Shown here: positions 1 to 8,379 of the stretch, in pieces
How the letters are laid out: every line of letters begins with the position of its first letter
Numbering within the stretch: position 1 is the first letter of the stretch
NCBI RefSeq assembly: GCF_002934625.1
Contig: NZ_PTJD01000001.1
Location: forward strand, 1-64,000
Reading direction: 5' to 3'
Length of the DNA stretch: 64,000 bases
Source of the DNA: Kineococcus xinjiangensis
GTDB taxonomy: Bacteria; Actinomycetota; Actinomycetes; Actinomycetales; Kineococcaceae
Made by a program: the position numbers and the translations under genes
The notes under the pieces: generated by a model
The model's input: only the letters and a program-made list of their open reading frames with translations
Database searches by the model: none
What the model was told of the DNA's origin: nothing

Positions 1-92
1 GCGGCGACCTGCTCCAGCGTCACGTCCGGATCACGGTTGCGAGCGACCCGCACGACGTCATCGCGGAACTCGCGGGGGTAAGGCTTGGGCAC
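1..92 (-). CDS. IS3-family transposase OrfA, N-terminal fragment (partial)
   Basis: Reading from a GTG at 92, the minus strand encodes VPKPYPREFRDDVVRVARNR and onward to the window edge. This is the typical opening of IS3-family OrfA, the small helix-turn-helix protein that recognises the element ends and forms the transposase by frameshifting into OrfB. A GGGAGG sequence about 10 bases upstream serves as ribosome binding site. The helix-turn-helix and OrfB lie outside the window, so whether the transposase is intact cannot be judged. Confidence 0.7.
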   Translation of the reverse strand, partial: MPKPYPREFRDDVVRVARNRDPDVTLEQVA

Positions 93-148
93 AGCAACAT
101 CCTCCCAGGCTGCCTCTCGGGCAAGCCAGCGTCGGTGTCACCGGATCA
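1..148 (-). mobile_element. End of an IS3-family insertion sequence (partial)
   Basis: The left end of an insertion sequence runs off the window edge. It carries the first codons of an IS3-type OrfA. The boundary near 148 is inferred: on the minus strand the sequence from 148 begins TGATCCGG, which fits the 5'-TG start of many IS3 elements, and it lies 56 bases before the OrfA start, a usual distance. The other terminal repeat and the target duplication are outside the window, so the exact end is not proven. Confidence 0.5.
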
Positions 149-823
149 TGCAGCAGACCCCTCGAAGCTGCCCTGACCGTCTGGGGTCCGCACGCCATCG
201 GCCTGCCCGACCCCAGCCAGACAGAGGACGGGGTACGCGAAGTCAAGGTCGGGAAGGTCACGGCCCGTCGCTGGGTGAGCCCCTGGGGCGTGGTGCAGTC
301 CTGGACCTCCGACACGGGCAAGTGGGTTGTCACCGCCTCCGATCTCGACGCAGCCACCGTCCAGCGCGTCGCCGAGACGATCGAAGCCAACGGTGACGCC
401 CGGAGCGTCAGCGAGCTGCTGTCCACGATGGAGTCGGTGGACCTGCCCGCACCGCCAGAGCCACCGTTCCTGACCTTCAGAGCCCTCTACGGCGTCCACG
501 ACGGCGGTGGCGAGGAACCGATCTTCGACGTGTCCATCACCGATGACGGCATCCCCTGGCAGGCCAACGCCAGCACCGGGCCACTCGAGGTGGATGCCGA
601 AGGCGAGCTCGTCGACATCAACGGCCAGCTCGCCAATGCCGGCAGCAACGGCGCAGAGCCCGGCTTCGTGGACTGGCAGCCGGAACCGGGGATCTACGCG
701 CAGATGTTCGGCTACGTGGAGAAGGGCTACCAGGACCTCATCCCACTCGCCCGCACCCTGCAGCCCGCCCGCCCGGACGACCTGAGGATCACAGCCCTGC
801 CACCGGTCACCCCTGGGTCCTGA
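149..823 (+). pseudogene. Unrecognised protein, 5'-truncated next to the insertion sequence
   Basis: A GTG at 275 would give a 182-residue protein, but the same frame stays open upstream to the IS boundary and reads as protein (for example AALTVWGPHAIGLPD followed by VREVKVGKVTARRW), with no usable ATG or GTG. This suggests that the visible frame is the C-terminal part of a longer gene whose start was lost. The product is acidic and soluble, with no signal peptide or membrane segment in the visible part. I do not recognise the family. A 15-bp hairpin follows 20 bases after the stop. Confidence 0.5.
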
Positions 824-1193
824 GGTCGGGGCAGGTTACGGCTTCTCCGTTGTGGTGAAGCGTCACCACAACGGAGAGACCGCGGGCTGCAGTCATCATC
901 CGGCGCGGATAGCTGCACGAGCAGACGCCCGACCCCACTGAGTGCGGAATGCCGTCGCGTCAGTGCCGTAGTGCAGGATTCGTCACAACCGACCGTGCCA
1001 CGATCTTGACTCAAGACAGGGTTGTGGTGCGTCACGATGTGCGGCGTGCCCGAAGCCCGGGTGGCGAGCTTCGCGCGTAGCGAGGGGCCGGATGCTCCTC
1101 GCTGCAGACGGCGGTGGAGCACCGCGTGGCTCCCGACAGCGTCGGCGGCGCCTGCGCCAGAAGTGCCGGACTGGCGTTCCGACGCAGGGCACG
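824..1193. other. Intergenic region without a recognisable gene
   Basis: Apart from the perfect hairpin at 844-877 I see nothing convincing here. Short open frames exist on both strands but they lack a ribosome binding site, and their proline/arginine-rich translations look like GC-rich shadow frames. Given the nearby insertion sequence this may be eroded DNA between two convergent genes. Confidence 0.4.
844..877. terminator. Perfect 15-bp hairpin between convergent genes
   Basis: Two 15-base arms (844-858 and 863-877) are exact reverse complements around the loop AGCG. There is no clear T-tract, which is common for actinobacterial terminators. It follows the truncated plus-strand gene by 20 bases and would stop transcription from it. 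A long palindromic protein-binding site is the alternative. Confidence 0.6.
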
Positions 1194-1958
1194 TCACGGC
1201 CACAGTCCCAGGTCGGGCAGTGGAGCGGGTACGGCAGTGGGTTGGTGCGGCGGCCGACGTCCGCTGAGCCATACCGCGAGGTCCTGGAGTCGTCCTCGGA
1301 TGCGGACGGTGGGGCCGACGCCGCTTGTGACGTGTCCGGCCGTGCCGTCGGGTTTCAGCGTCACCCGCCGGCCCTGGGGTAGGCGCGGGCCGAGGTGGGC
1401 GAGCAGGTGCCAGCACAGGGCCGGGGGCCACTGTTCGGTGGTCATCGTGGGCAGGTCGAGGTCGCTGCCGTGGATGTGCACCTCGCGCCACCACGCCAGC
1501 AGGACATCGTGCAGAGTGCCGTCGCGGTAGCTGCAGGGAAGTGCCCACTCCTCGTCGCCGACCTGGCCGAAGGCCGTCTCGAGGTGCTGCAGCGCAACGA
1601 CGGCATCGGCGACGAGCCGCTGGGCTGGAAGGGCGGCGCCTGCGGTGATGGAGGCGTCACGGCCGGCGCGTCCACCGTCGTAGACCGCGATGCGCCGGCC
1701 GGCCCGGGCGCACTGGACCTGGCGGGTGAAGGCCTGCGCCAGATCAGCGAGGTGACGCAGCAGGTGGGCCCGGGTCCAGCCCGGAAGAGCCGTCTCCCGA
1801 CGCACGTCCTCCTCACGCAGATCAACGATCACGCGGGTCAGGGTGCGGTGGACGGCCTCCACGTCGGAGCGCAGCACCGCAACGGGCGGCAGGCGACGCG
1901 GGTCCGCCGAGAAGAGCCCGCCGTTCGATGTGGCGGTCGGAGGATCCGCGTGCGTCAT
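1194..1958 (-). CDS. Maleylpyruvate isomerase-family mycothiol-dependent protein
   Basis: The 254-residue product has the DinB-like MDMPI N-terminal four-helix domain (VDLREEDVRRETALPGWTRA, then HLLRHLADL) followed by the MDMPI C-terminal domain. Family members bind a divalent metal through His/Glu residues and use mycothiol as thiol cofactor. Candidate ligands are the His of HLLRHL and the histidines of WWREVHIHGSDL. The substrate cannot be inferred. The start at 1958 is chosen because its ATG overlaps the TGA of the upstream oxidase gene (ATGA), so the two are translationally coupled. The longer frame begins nine codons earlier, inside that gene. Confidence 0.8.
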   Translation of the reverse strand: MTHADPPTATSNGGLFSADPRRLPPVAVLRSDVEAVHRTLTRVIVDLREEDVRRETALPGWTRAHLLRHLADLAQAFTRQVQCARAGRRIAVYDGGRAGRDASITAGAALPAQRLVADAVVALQHLETAFGQVGDEEWALPCSYRDGTLHDVLLAWWREVHIHGSDLDLPTMTTEQWPPALCWHLLAHLGPRLPQGRRVTLKPDGTAGHVTSGVGPTVRIRGRLQDLAVWLSGRRPPHQPTAVPAPLPDLGLWP

Positions 1959-2608
1959 GCCCACAACTCCTGCCGCACCCATGCCCCACCTTCACTGCGG
2001 TAGCGCAAGCGGGTGTGGCGACGGGTCACCGCTGCCTGCCAGAACTCCACCTCCCGTGGCTGCAGGACGTACAGCCGCCACGAGGAGGCCACCGAGTCCG
2101 GGGCGGCCTCCAGACGCCGGCGCGCCGCGGCCAGTTGCGCTGCAGCGTCCTCACCGTCAGGGCGGACCTGGCTCTGTCGTCCCAGCAGCGCCTCGGCCCG
2201 CGCATCGAGGGAGCGGGCGAGGAAGTCCGCGCCGGCCGCCTCGGATCCGGCGTCGCTGACCACGCCCCGTACGCGGATCTGGCGCCCCAGCAGCGGCCAG
2301 TAACTGCTCAGCGCGGCCTTCGGCTGCTGCGCCAGCTGGACCCCCTTGGCGCTGTCCGCACTGGAAGCGAAGTACCAGCCGGTCACATCCACGTCCTTGA
2401 GGATCAGCACCCGCGCATCCGGGGCACCGTGCGCGTCGACCGTGCTGAGCGTGACCGCATGCGGCTCGGGCACGTCGGCGCCGATGGCGTGGCGCAGCCA
2501 GTCGAGGCACAACGCCACCGGCTCCTCGGGCGCATCGGAAGTGTCGAAGGTCGGCAGAGACCGGTCGAACACCGGTAGTGATCGCAGCGTCTGACGCAGG
2601 GAGGTCAC
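1955..2608 (-). CDS. Pyridoxamine 5'-phosphate oxidase-family flavoprotein
   Basis: The 217-residue protein has the FMN-binding PNPOx split barrel (PHAVTLSTVDAHGAPDARVL, then LKDVDVTGWYFAS) and the C-terminal dimerisation segment (EVEFWQ, RRHTRLRYR), close to the EFWQ...RLHDR pattern of PdxH. PdxH oxidises pyridoxine or pyridoxamine phosphate to PLP. The C-terminus (WVRQELWA) departs from the usual RL-P ending, so a related PNPOx-class enzyme is possible. The GTG start at 2608 lies 13 bases from the TetR operator. It is the first gene of a two-gene operon and is likely repressed by the divergent TetR protein. Confidence 0.75.
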   Translation of the reverse strand: MTSLRQTLRSLPVFDRSLPTFDTSDAPEEPVALCLDWLRHAIGADVPEPHAVTLSTVDAHGAPDARVLILKDVDVTGWYFASSADSAKGVQLAQQPKAALSSYWPLLGRQIRVRGVVSDAGSEAAGADFLARSLDARAEALLGRQSQVRPDGEDAAAQLAAARRRLEAAPDSVASSWRLYVLQPREVEFWQAAVTRRHTRLRYRSEGGAWVRQELWA

Positions 2609-2620
2609 ACCGCGAGCTTG

Positions 2621-2642
2621 CCATACCTGCGGGTAGGTATGG
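2621..2642. promoter_or_regulatory. Palindromic operator between TetR gene and oxidase operon
   Basis: CCATACCT and AGGTATGG are perfect inverted 8-base arms around six bases. The site sits between the divergent oxidase operon (GTG at 2608) and the TetR gene (GTG at 2663). That geometry fits autoregulation plus control of the operon by a TetR dimer. The assignment to this regulator is inferred from position. Confidence 0.7.
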
Positions 2643-2662
2643 AGGTGTGGCAGGATGGCGTC

Positions 2663-3244
2663 GTGCCGAAGGACGCCAGTGACAGCCGCCGTCGCCTGCT
2701 GGATGCCACCGCGGAGCTGCTGTGGGAGCGCGGCGTCAGTGGCACGACCCCCCGAGTGGTCTGGGAACGCAGTGGAGTCGGGCAGGGCAGCTACTACCAC
2801 CACTTCGCCTCCAAGACTGCCCTGGCCCGATCAGCTCTGGAGGAGGTCGTCGAGCGCAGCCTGCAGCAGGCCGTGGCCGATCTCGAGGCGCCAGGCCCGG
2901 CACTTGCAGCCCTTCAGGCCTACGTGCTGCGCCCGCGCGAAGGGGGCAAGGGCTGCAAGATCGGCCGGCACACCAGCGACCACGCCGTCATGAGCACTCC
3001 CGAGCTCACCGAGCCGCTGCGGCACTACTTCACCGAACTGCACGCTCAGGTGCGCCGCACACTGCAGCGGGCCCGCGAACAAGGGCAGGACGTCGGCGAC
3101 GTCGACGACCTCGCTGACACCGTGGTAGCCACCCTCCAGGGCGGCTACGTCCTCGCCCGGGCCACCGGCGACGACGCGCACATGCAGCGGGCAGTCCGAG
3201 GCCTCGTGCACCTGCTGAGCAGCGCCACCGCCTCGGGCACGTAG
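2663..3244 (+). CDS. TetR/AcrR-family transcriptional regulator
   Basis: This 193-residue repressor has an N-terminal TetR helix-turn-helix (RRRLLDATAELLWERG, then GVGQGSYYHHFASKTALA) and an all-helical ligand-binding C-terminus. I start it at the GTG of 2663, which has AGGA seven bases upstream. An in-frame ATG at 2639 would lie inside the operator, and the still longer frame would need a TTG. It is divergent from the PNPOx-like/mycothiol enzyme operon and probably represses it and itself. The inducer is unknown. The C-terminal domain has a cysteine near GKGCKIGRH, which may or may not be functional. Confidence 0.85.
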   Translation: MPKDASDSRRRLLDATAELLWERGVSGTTPRVVWERSGVGQGSYYHHFASKTALARSALEEVVERSLQQAVADLEAPGPALAALQAYVLRPREGGKGCKIGRHTSDHAVMSTPELTEPLRHYFTELHAQVRRTLQRAREQGQDVGDVDDLADTVVATLQGGYVLARATGDDAHMQRAVRGLVHLLSSATASGT

Positions 3245-3347
3245 GTGGCGGCCGCTCGACCGGTTGCCGTCCGCGGACCCGAGAGACCCACCAAGCGGCA
3301 TGGGGACGCATCTCTCCACCCGCAGGCCCGAAGACCCGGATGACCCC

Positions 3348-4025
3348 TCACGACCCCGGGCCCAGCACCGCAAGCAGCTCAGCCAGCGACGCGGCGACGT
3401 AGGTGGGATCCAGCCGCGGCGGGAGGGGACGGCCAACGCGGTTGATCCACGCGGTGTCGATGCCCAGCGCCGCCGCACCCGCGACGTCGGAGGACGGGGA
3501 GTCGCCGACGTGGACGACCTCGGCGGCGTCCAGGCCGAGCTGCGCCAGGGCCAGCCGGAACGGCTCGGGACGGGGCTTGTACGCGCGGGCGTCCTGACTG
3601 CTGACCAGCGCGTCCACGGTGATGCCGTGCAGGGCCAGCAGCGCGTCGAGGTCGGTGCGGTCGACGTCGGAGACCAGGCACACCGGAACCTGCAACGCGG
3701 CCAGGAAGGGCGGCGCGTCGGCGAACAGCGGAGGGCGCGACCAGAAGGCCATCTGCTCCGCGCACAGGACCTCCGCGTCGACGCGCGCCCCGAAGTGCGC
3801 TGCCGTCTCCGCGAGGCTGCTGACGTTGAGATCGTTCAGGGAGCGGAAACCGGCACCGTACGACTCATCGGCTGCTCGGCAGATGCGGTCGTACCACTCC
3901 CGCTCCACCAGCACCGAATCCACTCCACCAGCCACCCGCGCCACTCGCACGCAGACCTCGGTCAGCAGATCATCGTCGTCGCGCACCAGCGTTCCGTAGA
4001 CATCCAGCAAGACCGCGCGGTACAC
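3348..4025 (-). CDS. HAD-superfamily hydrolase
   Basis: The 225-residue protein has the four HAD motifs. Motif I is LLDVYGTL with the nucleophilic and acid/base aspartates, although the first D is followed by V-Y rather than F-D. Motif II is VSDVD, motif III the lysine of YKPRPEPF, and motif IV VGDSPSSDVAG. An alpha-helical cap lies between motifs I and II, as in haloacid dehalogenase and phosphatase type enzymes. It probably dephosphorylates a small metabolite. The DVYGT variant leaves the exact reaction open. It starts at a GTG and stands alone, convergent with the TetR gene. Confidence 0.8.
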   Translation of the reverse strand: MYRAVLLDVYGTLVRDDDDLLTEVCVRVARVAGGVDSVLVEREWYDRICRAADESYGAGFRSLNDLNVSSLAETAAHFGARVDAEVLCAEQMAFWSRPPLFADAPPFLAALQVPVCLVSDVDRTDLDALLALHGITVDALVSSQDARAYKPRPEPFRLALAQLGLDAAEVVHVGDSPSSDVAGAAALGIDTAWINRVGRPLPPRLDPTYVAASLAELLAVLGPGS

Positions 4026-4200
4026 GCCCGGATCCTAGGTGCTCGAGCATCGACCGATGCGCTTCGGAAGGGACCGCGAGGCGACGGGGGGAGCGGAGCC
4101 GCCCGGCGAGCGGGGTGGTGTTCGGGCGCACCGGGCACCGGGCGCCGGACAGCCATCAGCGAGCTGATGACGACAGCGGGCCGGACAGGGCTGCGCCCGC

Positions 4201-5232
4201 TCAGGCGGAGACGCGGAGCACGAGCTCCGTCGGCAGCACCACCGGGGCGGCCGGTTCCCCCGTCCGCAGCTGGTGCAGGAGGGCTTCGACGGCTCGCTGC
4301 GCCTGCTCGGCGATGGGTTGACGCACGGTCGTCAGGGGTGGAGCGGCGTATTCGGCGAGCTCGACGTCGTCGAAGCCGATCACCGCGACGTCCCGGGGCA
4401 CCCTGCGCTCGGCCTTGGCCAGCGCCCGCAGCGCCCCCACAGCCATGGCGTCGCTGGCGACGAACACCGCGTCGAGATCCGGCTGGCGAAGCAGCAGTTC
4501 GTGCATCGCCTGCTCTCCCGAGGTGCGCGTCCACGCCCCGTGCGCCAGGTCGAGCAGCTGCGCACCCCCAGCCTCCAGCCCGGCCTGCAAGCCCGCGATC
4601 CGGCCGGCGCTGGCGGGCATGTCGGTCGGACCACCGATGGCGACGACGCGGCGCCGGCCCGCCGCGAGGAACCTCTCGGCGACCAGGCGCCCACCGCCGG
4701 GGTTGTCGCAGTCCACGGAACAGACCCCGGGCAGGACGACCGCGGACGCGCCGCAGAAGACGAAGGGAACGCCGGCATGCAGGAGCCGCTCGGGCAGCGG
4801 GTCCCCGTCGTGCACCGAGACGAGCAGGACACCGTCGAAGTGCCCGGAGACGACGTAGTCGGCAACCGATTGCTGCTCCGCGTCGTCGCGCGCTGCGAGG
4901 ACCACCAGGTGGATGCCGGTGCCGATGAGGGATTGACTCGCGGCGATCATGGTGGCGCTGACGTAGGGGTCGCTGACGCCGAAGGAGAGGGTTTCGCGCA
5001 CGACGAGAGCGAGCGCGCTGGTCCTGCGGGTGACCAGGCCGCGGGCCGACTGGTTGGGGACGTAGCCGAGGCGCGCGATGGCCGCCTGGACCGCCTCGCG
5101 GTGCTCCTCGGACACCCGGGCAGAGGAGTTGATCACCCTGGAGACGGTGGCGGGTGACACGCCGGCCTCCAGGGCCACGGTCTGCAGGGTGGGCGCCTTC
5201 CCGTGGGGGCTCGGACGCAACCGCCGTCGCAC
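4201..5232 (-). CDS. LacI-family transcriptional regulator
   Basis: The 343-residue protein has the N-terminal LacI helix-turn-helix with hinge helix (TLQTVALEAGVSPATVSRVI, VPNQSARGL) and the periplasmic-binding-protein-like sensor domain (FVASDAMAVGALRAL, VAVIGFDDVELAEYA). It is divergent from the GH81 glucanase gene, and a LacI-type operator overlaps that gene's predicted promoter. The likely role is repression of beta-1,3-glucan degradation until an oligosaccharide appears. The ligand is inferred from the neighbour only. Confidence 0.88.
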   Translation of the reverse strand: MRRRLRPSPHGKAPTLQTVALEAGVSPATVSRVINSSARVSEEHREAVQAAIARLGYVPNQSARGLVTRRTSALALVVRETLSFGVSDPYVSATMIAASQSLIGTGIHLVVLAARDDAEQQSVADYVVSGHFDGVLLVSVHDGDPLPERLLHAGVPFVFCGASAVVLPGVCSVDCDNPGGGRLVAERFLAAGRRRVVAIGGPTDMPASAGRIAGLQAGLEAGGAQLLDLAHGAWTRTSGEQAMHELLLRQPDLDAVFVASDAMAVGALRALAKAERRVPRDVAVIGFDDVELAEYAAPPLTTVRQPIAEQAQRAVEALLHQLRTGEPAAPVVLPTELVLRVSA

Positions 5233-5386
5233 GTCGCCCCCTCCCCTGGCCGGGACCTCATGCTAGCCACCCCGGCGGCCGTCGTGGGGCGGTGATCGCC
5301 TCCCAGTTCCCCAGGGGACGCGCAGGCACCGGACGGGACGCGCGGACCCAGCGCGTTAGCACTCTCGACACCCGGAGGCCGCCCCA

Positions 5387-5426
5387 TTGACACATCCGTT
5401 GCAGCATCTCCATGATTGCGCTTTCA
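5387..5426 (+). promoter_or_regulatory. Glucanase promoter with LacI-type operator
   Basis: TTGACA at 5387-5392 is followed after 18 bases by CATGAT (5411-5416), a fair -35/-10 pair. Overlapping the -10, 5413-5426 reads TGATTGCGCTTTCA, a CG-centred near-palindrome that fits the TG...CG...CA pattern of LacI-family operators. Binding there would block RNA polymerase. The regulator gene is divergent and adjacent. Confidence 0.55.
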
Positions 5427-5472
5427 CGAGCGCCGGCATCGCTGCGCGCCGACATCCCACTCCGGAGGACAC

Positions 5473-8238
5473 GTGTCCCTCACACGCACCGTCGCGTGGC
5501 ACCGCGCCGCACACCGGACCGCCTTCGCGGCCCTCGCCCTCTCCCTCGGCGCGGCCGGCCTCGCCGCCGTCCCGGTCAGCGGCGCCAGCGCCGCGACCGT
5601 CGGGCGCGGCAGCTATGCCGACACCCTGCCCGCCGACGCCAGCGGCCCCACCTCCACGTGCGGCAACCTGACGAGCAACCCCCGCCAGTTCGTCACCGCC
5701 AACGCCCCGGCCGGCCCCGTGCCGACCAACGACTGGTGGTCCTCGCTGCTGTTCAAGCGCACGGACTGCGCCTACTCCCAGCCGCTGGCCGCCCACCCGA
5801 TGTCCTTCGACGCCGTCGCCGGCGGTCTCGACGTCTCCTACACCACCACCCCCAGCATCACCGGCACGGCCGACGGGGTGAGCGAGTTCCACTACACCCA
5901 CACCACCGACCTCACCGTCGGCGTGGCGGGGTTGAACTCCCGCGACACCAAGGTCGACGGCTGGAGCGACTGGACGGTGAGCCCCTACTGGTCGGACGGC
6001 ACCCGCACGCTGCGGGCGACCATCGGTCACGGCCTGCCCTTCGTCTACGCGCGCGTCACCGGCGGCAACGCCCGCATCGGCCTGGCCGGCACGCCCACCG
6101 TCTGGTCCAACAACGGCTCCACGGTCGGCTTCACCGTCCGGGGGCACGACTACGTCGCCTTCGCGCCTACCGGGTCGGCGTGGAACGTCGGGGCGGGCGA
6201 GCTCACCTCCGGCCTCGGCGGCAAGGGCTACTACTCCGTGGCCGTCCTGCCCACCACCGCCGCCTCGACCAACGCCGACCGGGTCGCCGCCCTGCAGCGG
6301 CTGGCGCCCTACGCCCACAACCACGTCACCGGCACCCGCGTGAGCTGGTCCTACAACGGCACCAACAGCACGGTGCGGTCCACGTACTCCTTCACCACGC
6401 AGGCTCTGGAGGGCAGCACCACCGGCACCGCAGTGGCGCTGTACCCGCACCAGTGGCGCCACCTCAGCGGCACCACCGCCGCCACCCCGGCCTACGTCTC
6501 GCCCCGCGGGCAGATGCGCACCCTGACCGGCGTCACGTCCTTCACCACCGCGATGAAGTACACCGGCGTACTGCCCGAGCTGCCGCCTGCCGGCATGTCC
6601 TCCGCGGACGCCGCAACGCTCAACAGCTACCTCGACCCGTTCGCCACCGGCGATCCCTTCGCCGGGTTCGGCCCCGACACGTACTGGCAGGGCAAGGCCC
6701 TCGGCCGGGCCGCGCGCATCGCCGAGATCGCCCACCAGGTCGGGCGCACCGACGTGCGCGACCACATGGTCGCCGCCATGAAGGCGCGACTGACCGACTG
6801 GTTCACCGCCTCCCCCGGCGAGACGCAGCGGCTCTTCGCCTACGAGCCGAACTGGAAGACGCTCATCGGCTTCCCCGCCTCCTACGGATCCGACCAGGAG
6901 CTGAACGACCACCACTTCCACTACGGGTACTTCGTCGCCGCCGCAGCCACCGTGGCGAAGTTCGACCCCGCCTGGGCGGCGAGCTCGGGCTACGGCGGCA
7001 TGGTGGACACCGTGGTGCGCGACGCGAACAACTACGACCGTGCGGACGCGCGCTTCCCGTTCCTGCGCGACTTCGACATCTACGCGGGCCACGACTGGGC
7101 CTCCGGCCACGCGGGCTTCGGGTCCGGCAACAACCAGGAGTCCTCCTCCGAGGGCCAGAACTTCGCGGCCGGGCTCATCCAGTTCGGGGAGGCGACCGGG
7201 AACACGGCGATGCGCGATGCCGGCATCTTCCTCTGGACGACGCAGACGGCCGCGATCCACGAGTACTGGTTCGACTCCCGCAACCAGAACTTCCCCTCCG
7301 CCTTCGGCCACGACACCGTCGGCATGGTGTGGGGCGACGGCGCCTCCTACTCCACCTGGTTCACCGCCGAGCCCGAGATGATCCAGGGCATCAACATGCT
7401 CCCCATCACCGGTGGTTCGCTCTACCTCGGCCACAACCCCGCCTACATCGACCGCAACATCGCCGAGCTGGAACGGGTCAACGGCGGACCGGCGCAGGTG
7501 TGGAAGGACGTCATCTGGTCCTTCCAGGCCCTCTCGCGCCCCGACCTCGCCCTCACTGCCTTCCGCCGCGACCCCGGCTACACCCCCGAGGAGGGCGAGT
7601 CCAAGGCCCACACCTTCCACTGGATCCGCAGCCTCAACGCCCTCGGGCGGGTCGACATCTCCGTCACCGCCGACACCCCGCTGTACGCGGTGTTCAACAA
7701 CGCCGGCAAGCGCACCTACGTCGCGTCCAACCCCACCGCCACGACCCGCACGGTCACGTTCTCCGACGGCACGAAGCTCACGGTCGAACCTCGCCGGACC
7801 GCCACCACCAGCGGCGGCACCGGCGGATTCGTGGCGCGCTCCACGATCCAGGCCGAGGCCGCCACCGCGCAGTCCGGCACCGGCCGCGAAGCCACCACCG
7901 ACACCGGCGGCGGCGAGAACGTCGCCTGGATCGGCAACGGCGACTGGCTGCGGTTCGACGCCGTCGACTTCGGCACCACCGCACCCACGACGGTGAACCT
8001 GCGCGTCGCCTCCGGTGCCGCCGCGGGCATCAGCGGGACCGTCGAGGTGCGGCTCGACTCGACCACCGGCCCCCTCCTGGGGAGCGCCTCGGTGGCGAAC
8101 ACCGGTGGCTGGCAGAGCTGGCGGACAGTGCCGGCGAGCGTGTCCGGCGTCACGGGCAAGCGGACCGTCTACGTCAACTTCCGCTCCGGCCAGCCAGCCG
8201 ACTTCGTCAACCTCAACTGGCTCAGCTTCTCCGGCTGA
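5473..8238 (+). CDS. Secreted GH81 endo-1,3-beta-glucanase with CBM6
   Basis: The 921-residue protein starts at the GTG of 5473, with GGAGG four bases upstream. It opens with a signal peptide (hydrophobic AFAALALSLGAAGLAAV, cleavage probably after SGASA). Residues of about 60-760 form a glycoside hydrolase family 81 domain. Recognisable parts are TNDWWSSLLF, the DHHFHYGYF segment near residue 479 that contains the proposed acid Asp, and the NNQESSSEGQNF segment near 555 with the proposed catalytic glutamates. A C-terminal carbohydrate-binding module of family 6 starts near 790 (IQAEAATAQSG, ending NLNWLSFSG). It hydrolyses beta-1,3-glucans such as laminarin or fungal wall glucan outside the cell. 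Control by the divergent LacI protein is likely. Confidence 0.93.
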   Translation: MSLTRTVAWHRAAHRTAFAALALSLGAAGLAAVPVSGASAATVGRGSYADTLPADASGPTSTCGNLTSNPRQFVTANAPAGPVPTNDWWSSLLFKRTDCAYSQPLAAHPMSFDAVAGGLDVSYTTTPSITGTADGVSEFHYTHTTDLTVGVAGLNSRDTKVDGWSDWTVSPYWSDGTRTLRATIGHGLPFVYARVTGGNARIGLAGTPTVWSNNGSTVGFTVRGHDYVAFAPTGSAWNVGAGELTSGLGGKGYYSVAVLPTTAASTNADRVAALQRLAPYAHNHVTGTRVSWSYNGTNSTVRSTYSFTTQALEGSTTGTAVALYPHQWRHLSGTTAATPAYVSPRGQMRTLTGVTSFTTAMKYTGVLPELPPAGMSSADAATLNSYLDPFATGDPFAGFGPDTYWQGKALGRAARIAEIAHQVGRTDVRDHMVAAMKARLTDWFTASPGETQRLFAYEPNWKTLIGFPASYGSDQELNDHHFHYGYFVAAAATVAKFDPAWAASSGYGGMVDTVVRDANNYDRADARFPFLRDFDIYAGHDWASGHAGFGSGNNQESSSEGQNFAAGLIQFGEATGNTAMRDAGIFLWTTQTAAIHEYWFDSRNQNFPSAFGHDTVGMVWGDGASYSTWFTAEPEMIQGINMLPITGGSLYLGHNPAYIDRNIAELERVNGGPAQVWKDVIWSFQALSRPDLALTAFRRDPGYTPEEGESKAHTFHWIRSLNALGRVDISVTADTPLYAVFNNAGKRTYVASNPTATTRTVTFSDGTKLTVEPRRTATTSGGTGGFVARSTIQAEAATAQSGTGREATTDTGGGENVAWIGNGDWLRFDAVDFGTTAPTTVNLRVASGAAAGISGTVEVRLDSTTGPLLGSASVANTGGWQSWRTVPASVSGVTGKRTVYVNFRSGQPADFVNLNWLSFSG

Positions 8239-8298
8239 CCACGAGGTCCCTCCGGTTCCGCCGCGCGCGCGGGAACACGAAGGGGCGGGACAGGCTCG

Positions 8299-8315
8299 TC
8301 ACAGCCTCCGCACAG
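8299..8315 (+). promoter_or_regulatory. Direct repeat TCACAG-N5-GCACAG, candidate response-regulator site
   Basis: TCACAG CCTCC GCACAG has two half-sites 11 bp apart, the spacing used by OmpR-type regulators. It lies 64 bases before the secreted-protein gene. The same arrangement, read toward the gene, occurs 44 bases before both the response regulator (11436-11452) and the dioxygenase-like gene (11493-11509). Confidence 0.55.
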
Positions 8316-8379
8316 GCGGCCCGTCGATCGTCGTGGTGGCCCCAGGAGGGACCCGGGGCCGCGACGACGGGGAGACAGC

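Noticed and set aside
4026-4200. Terminator or operator between the HAD and LacI genes
   Set aside because: Only short imperfect repeats (for example TCAGCGAGCTGA) were seen, not enough to support a feature.
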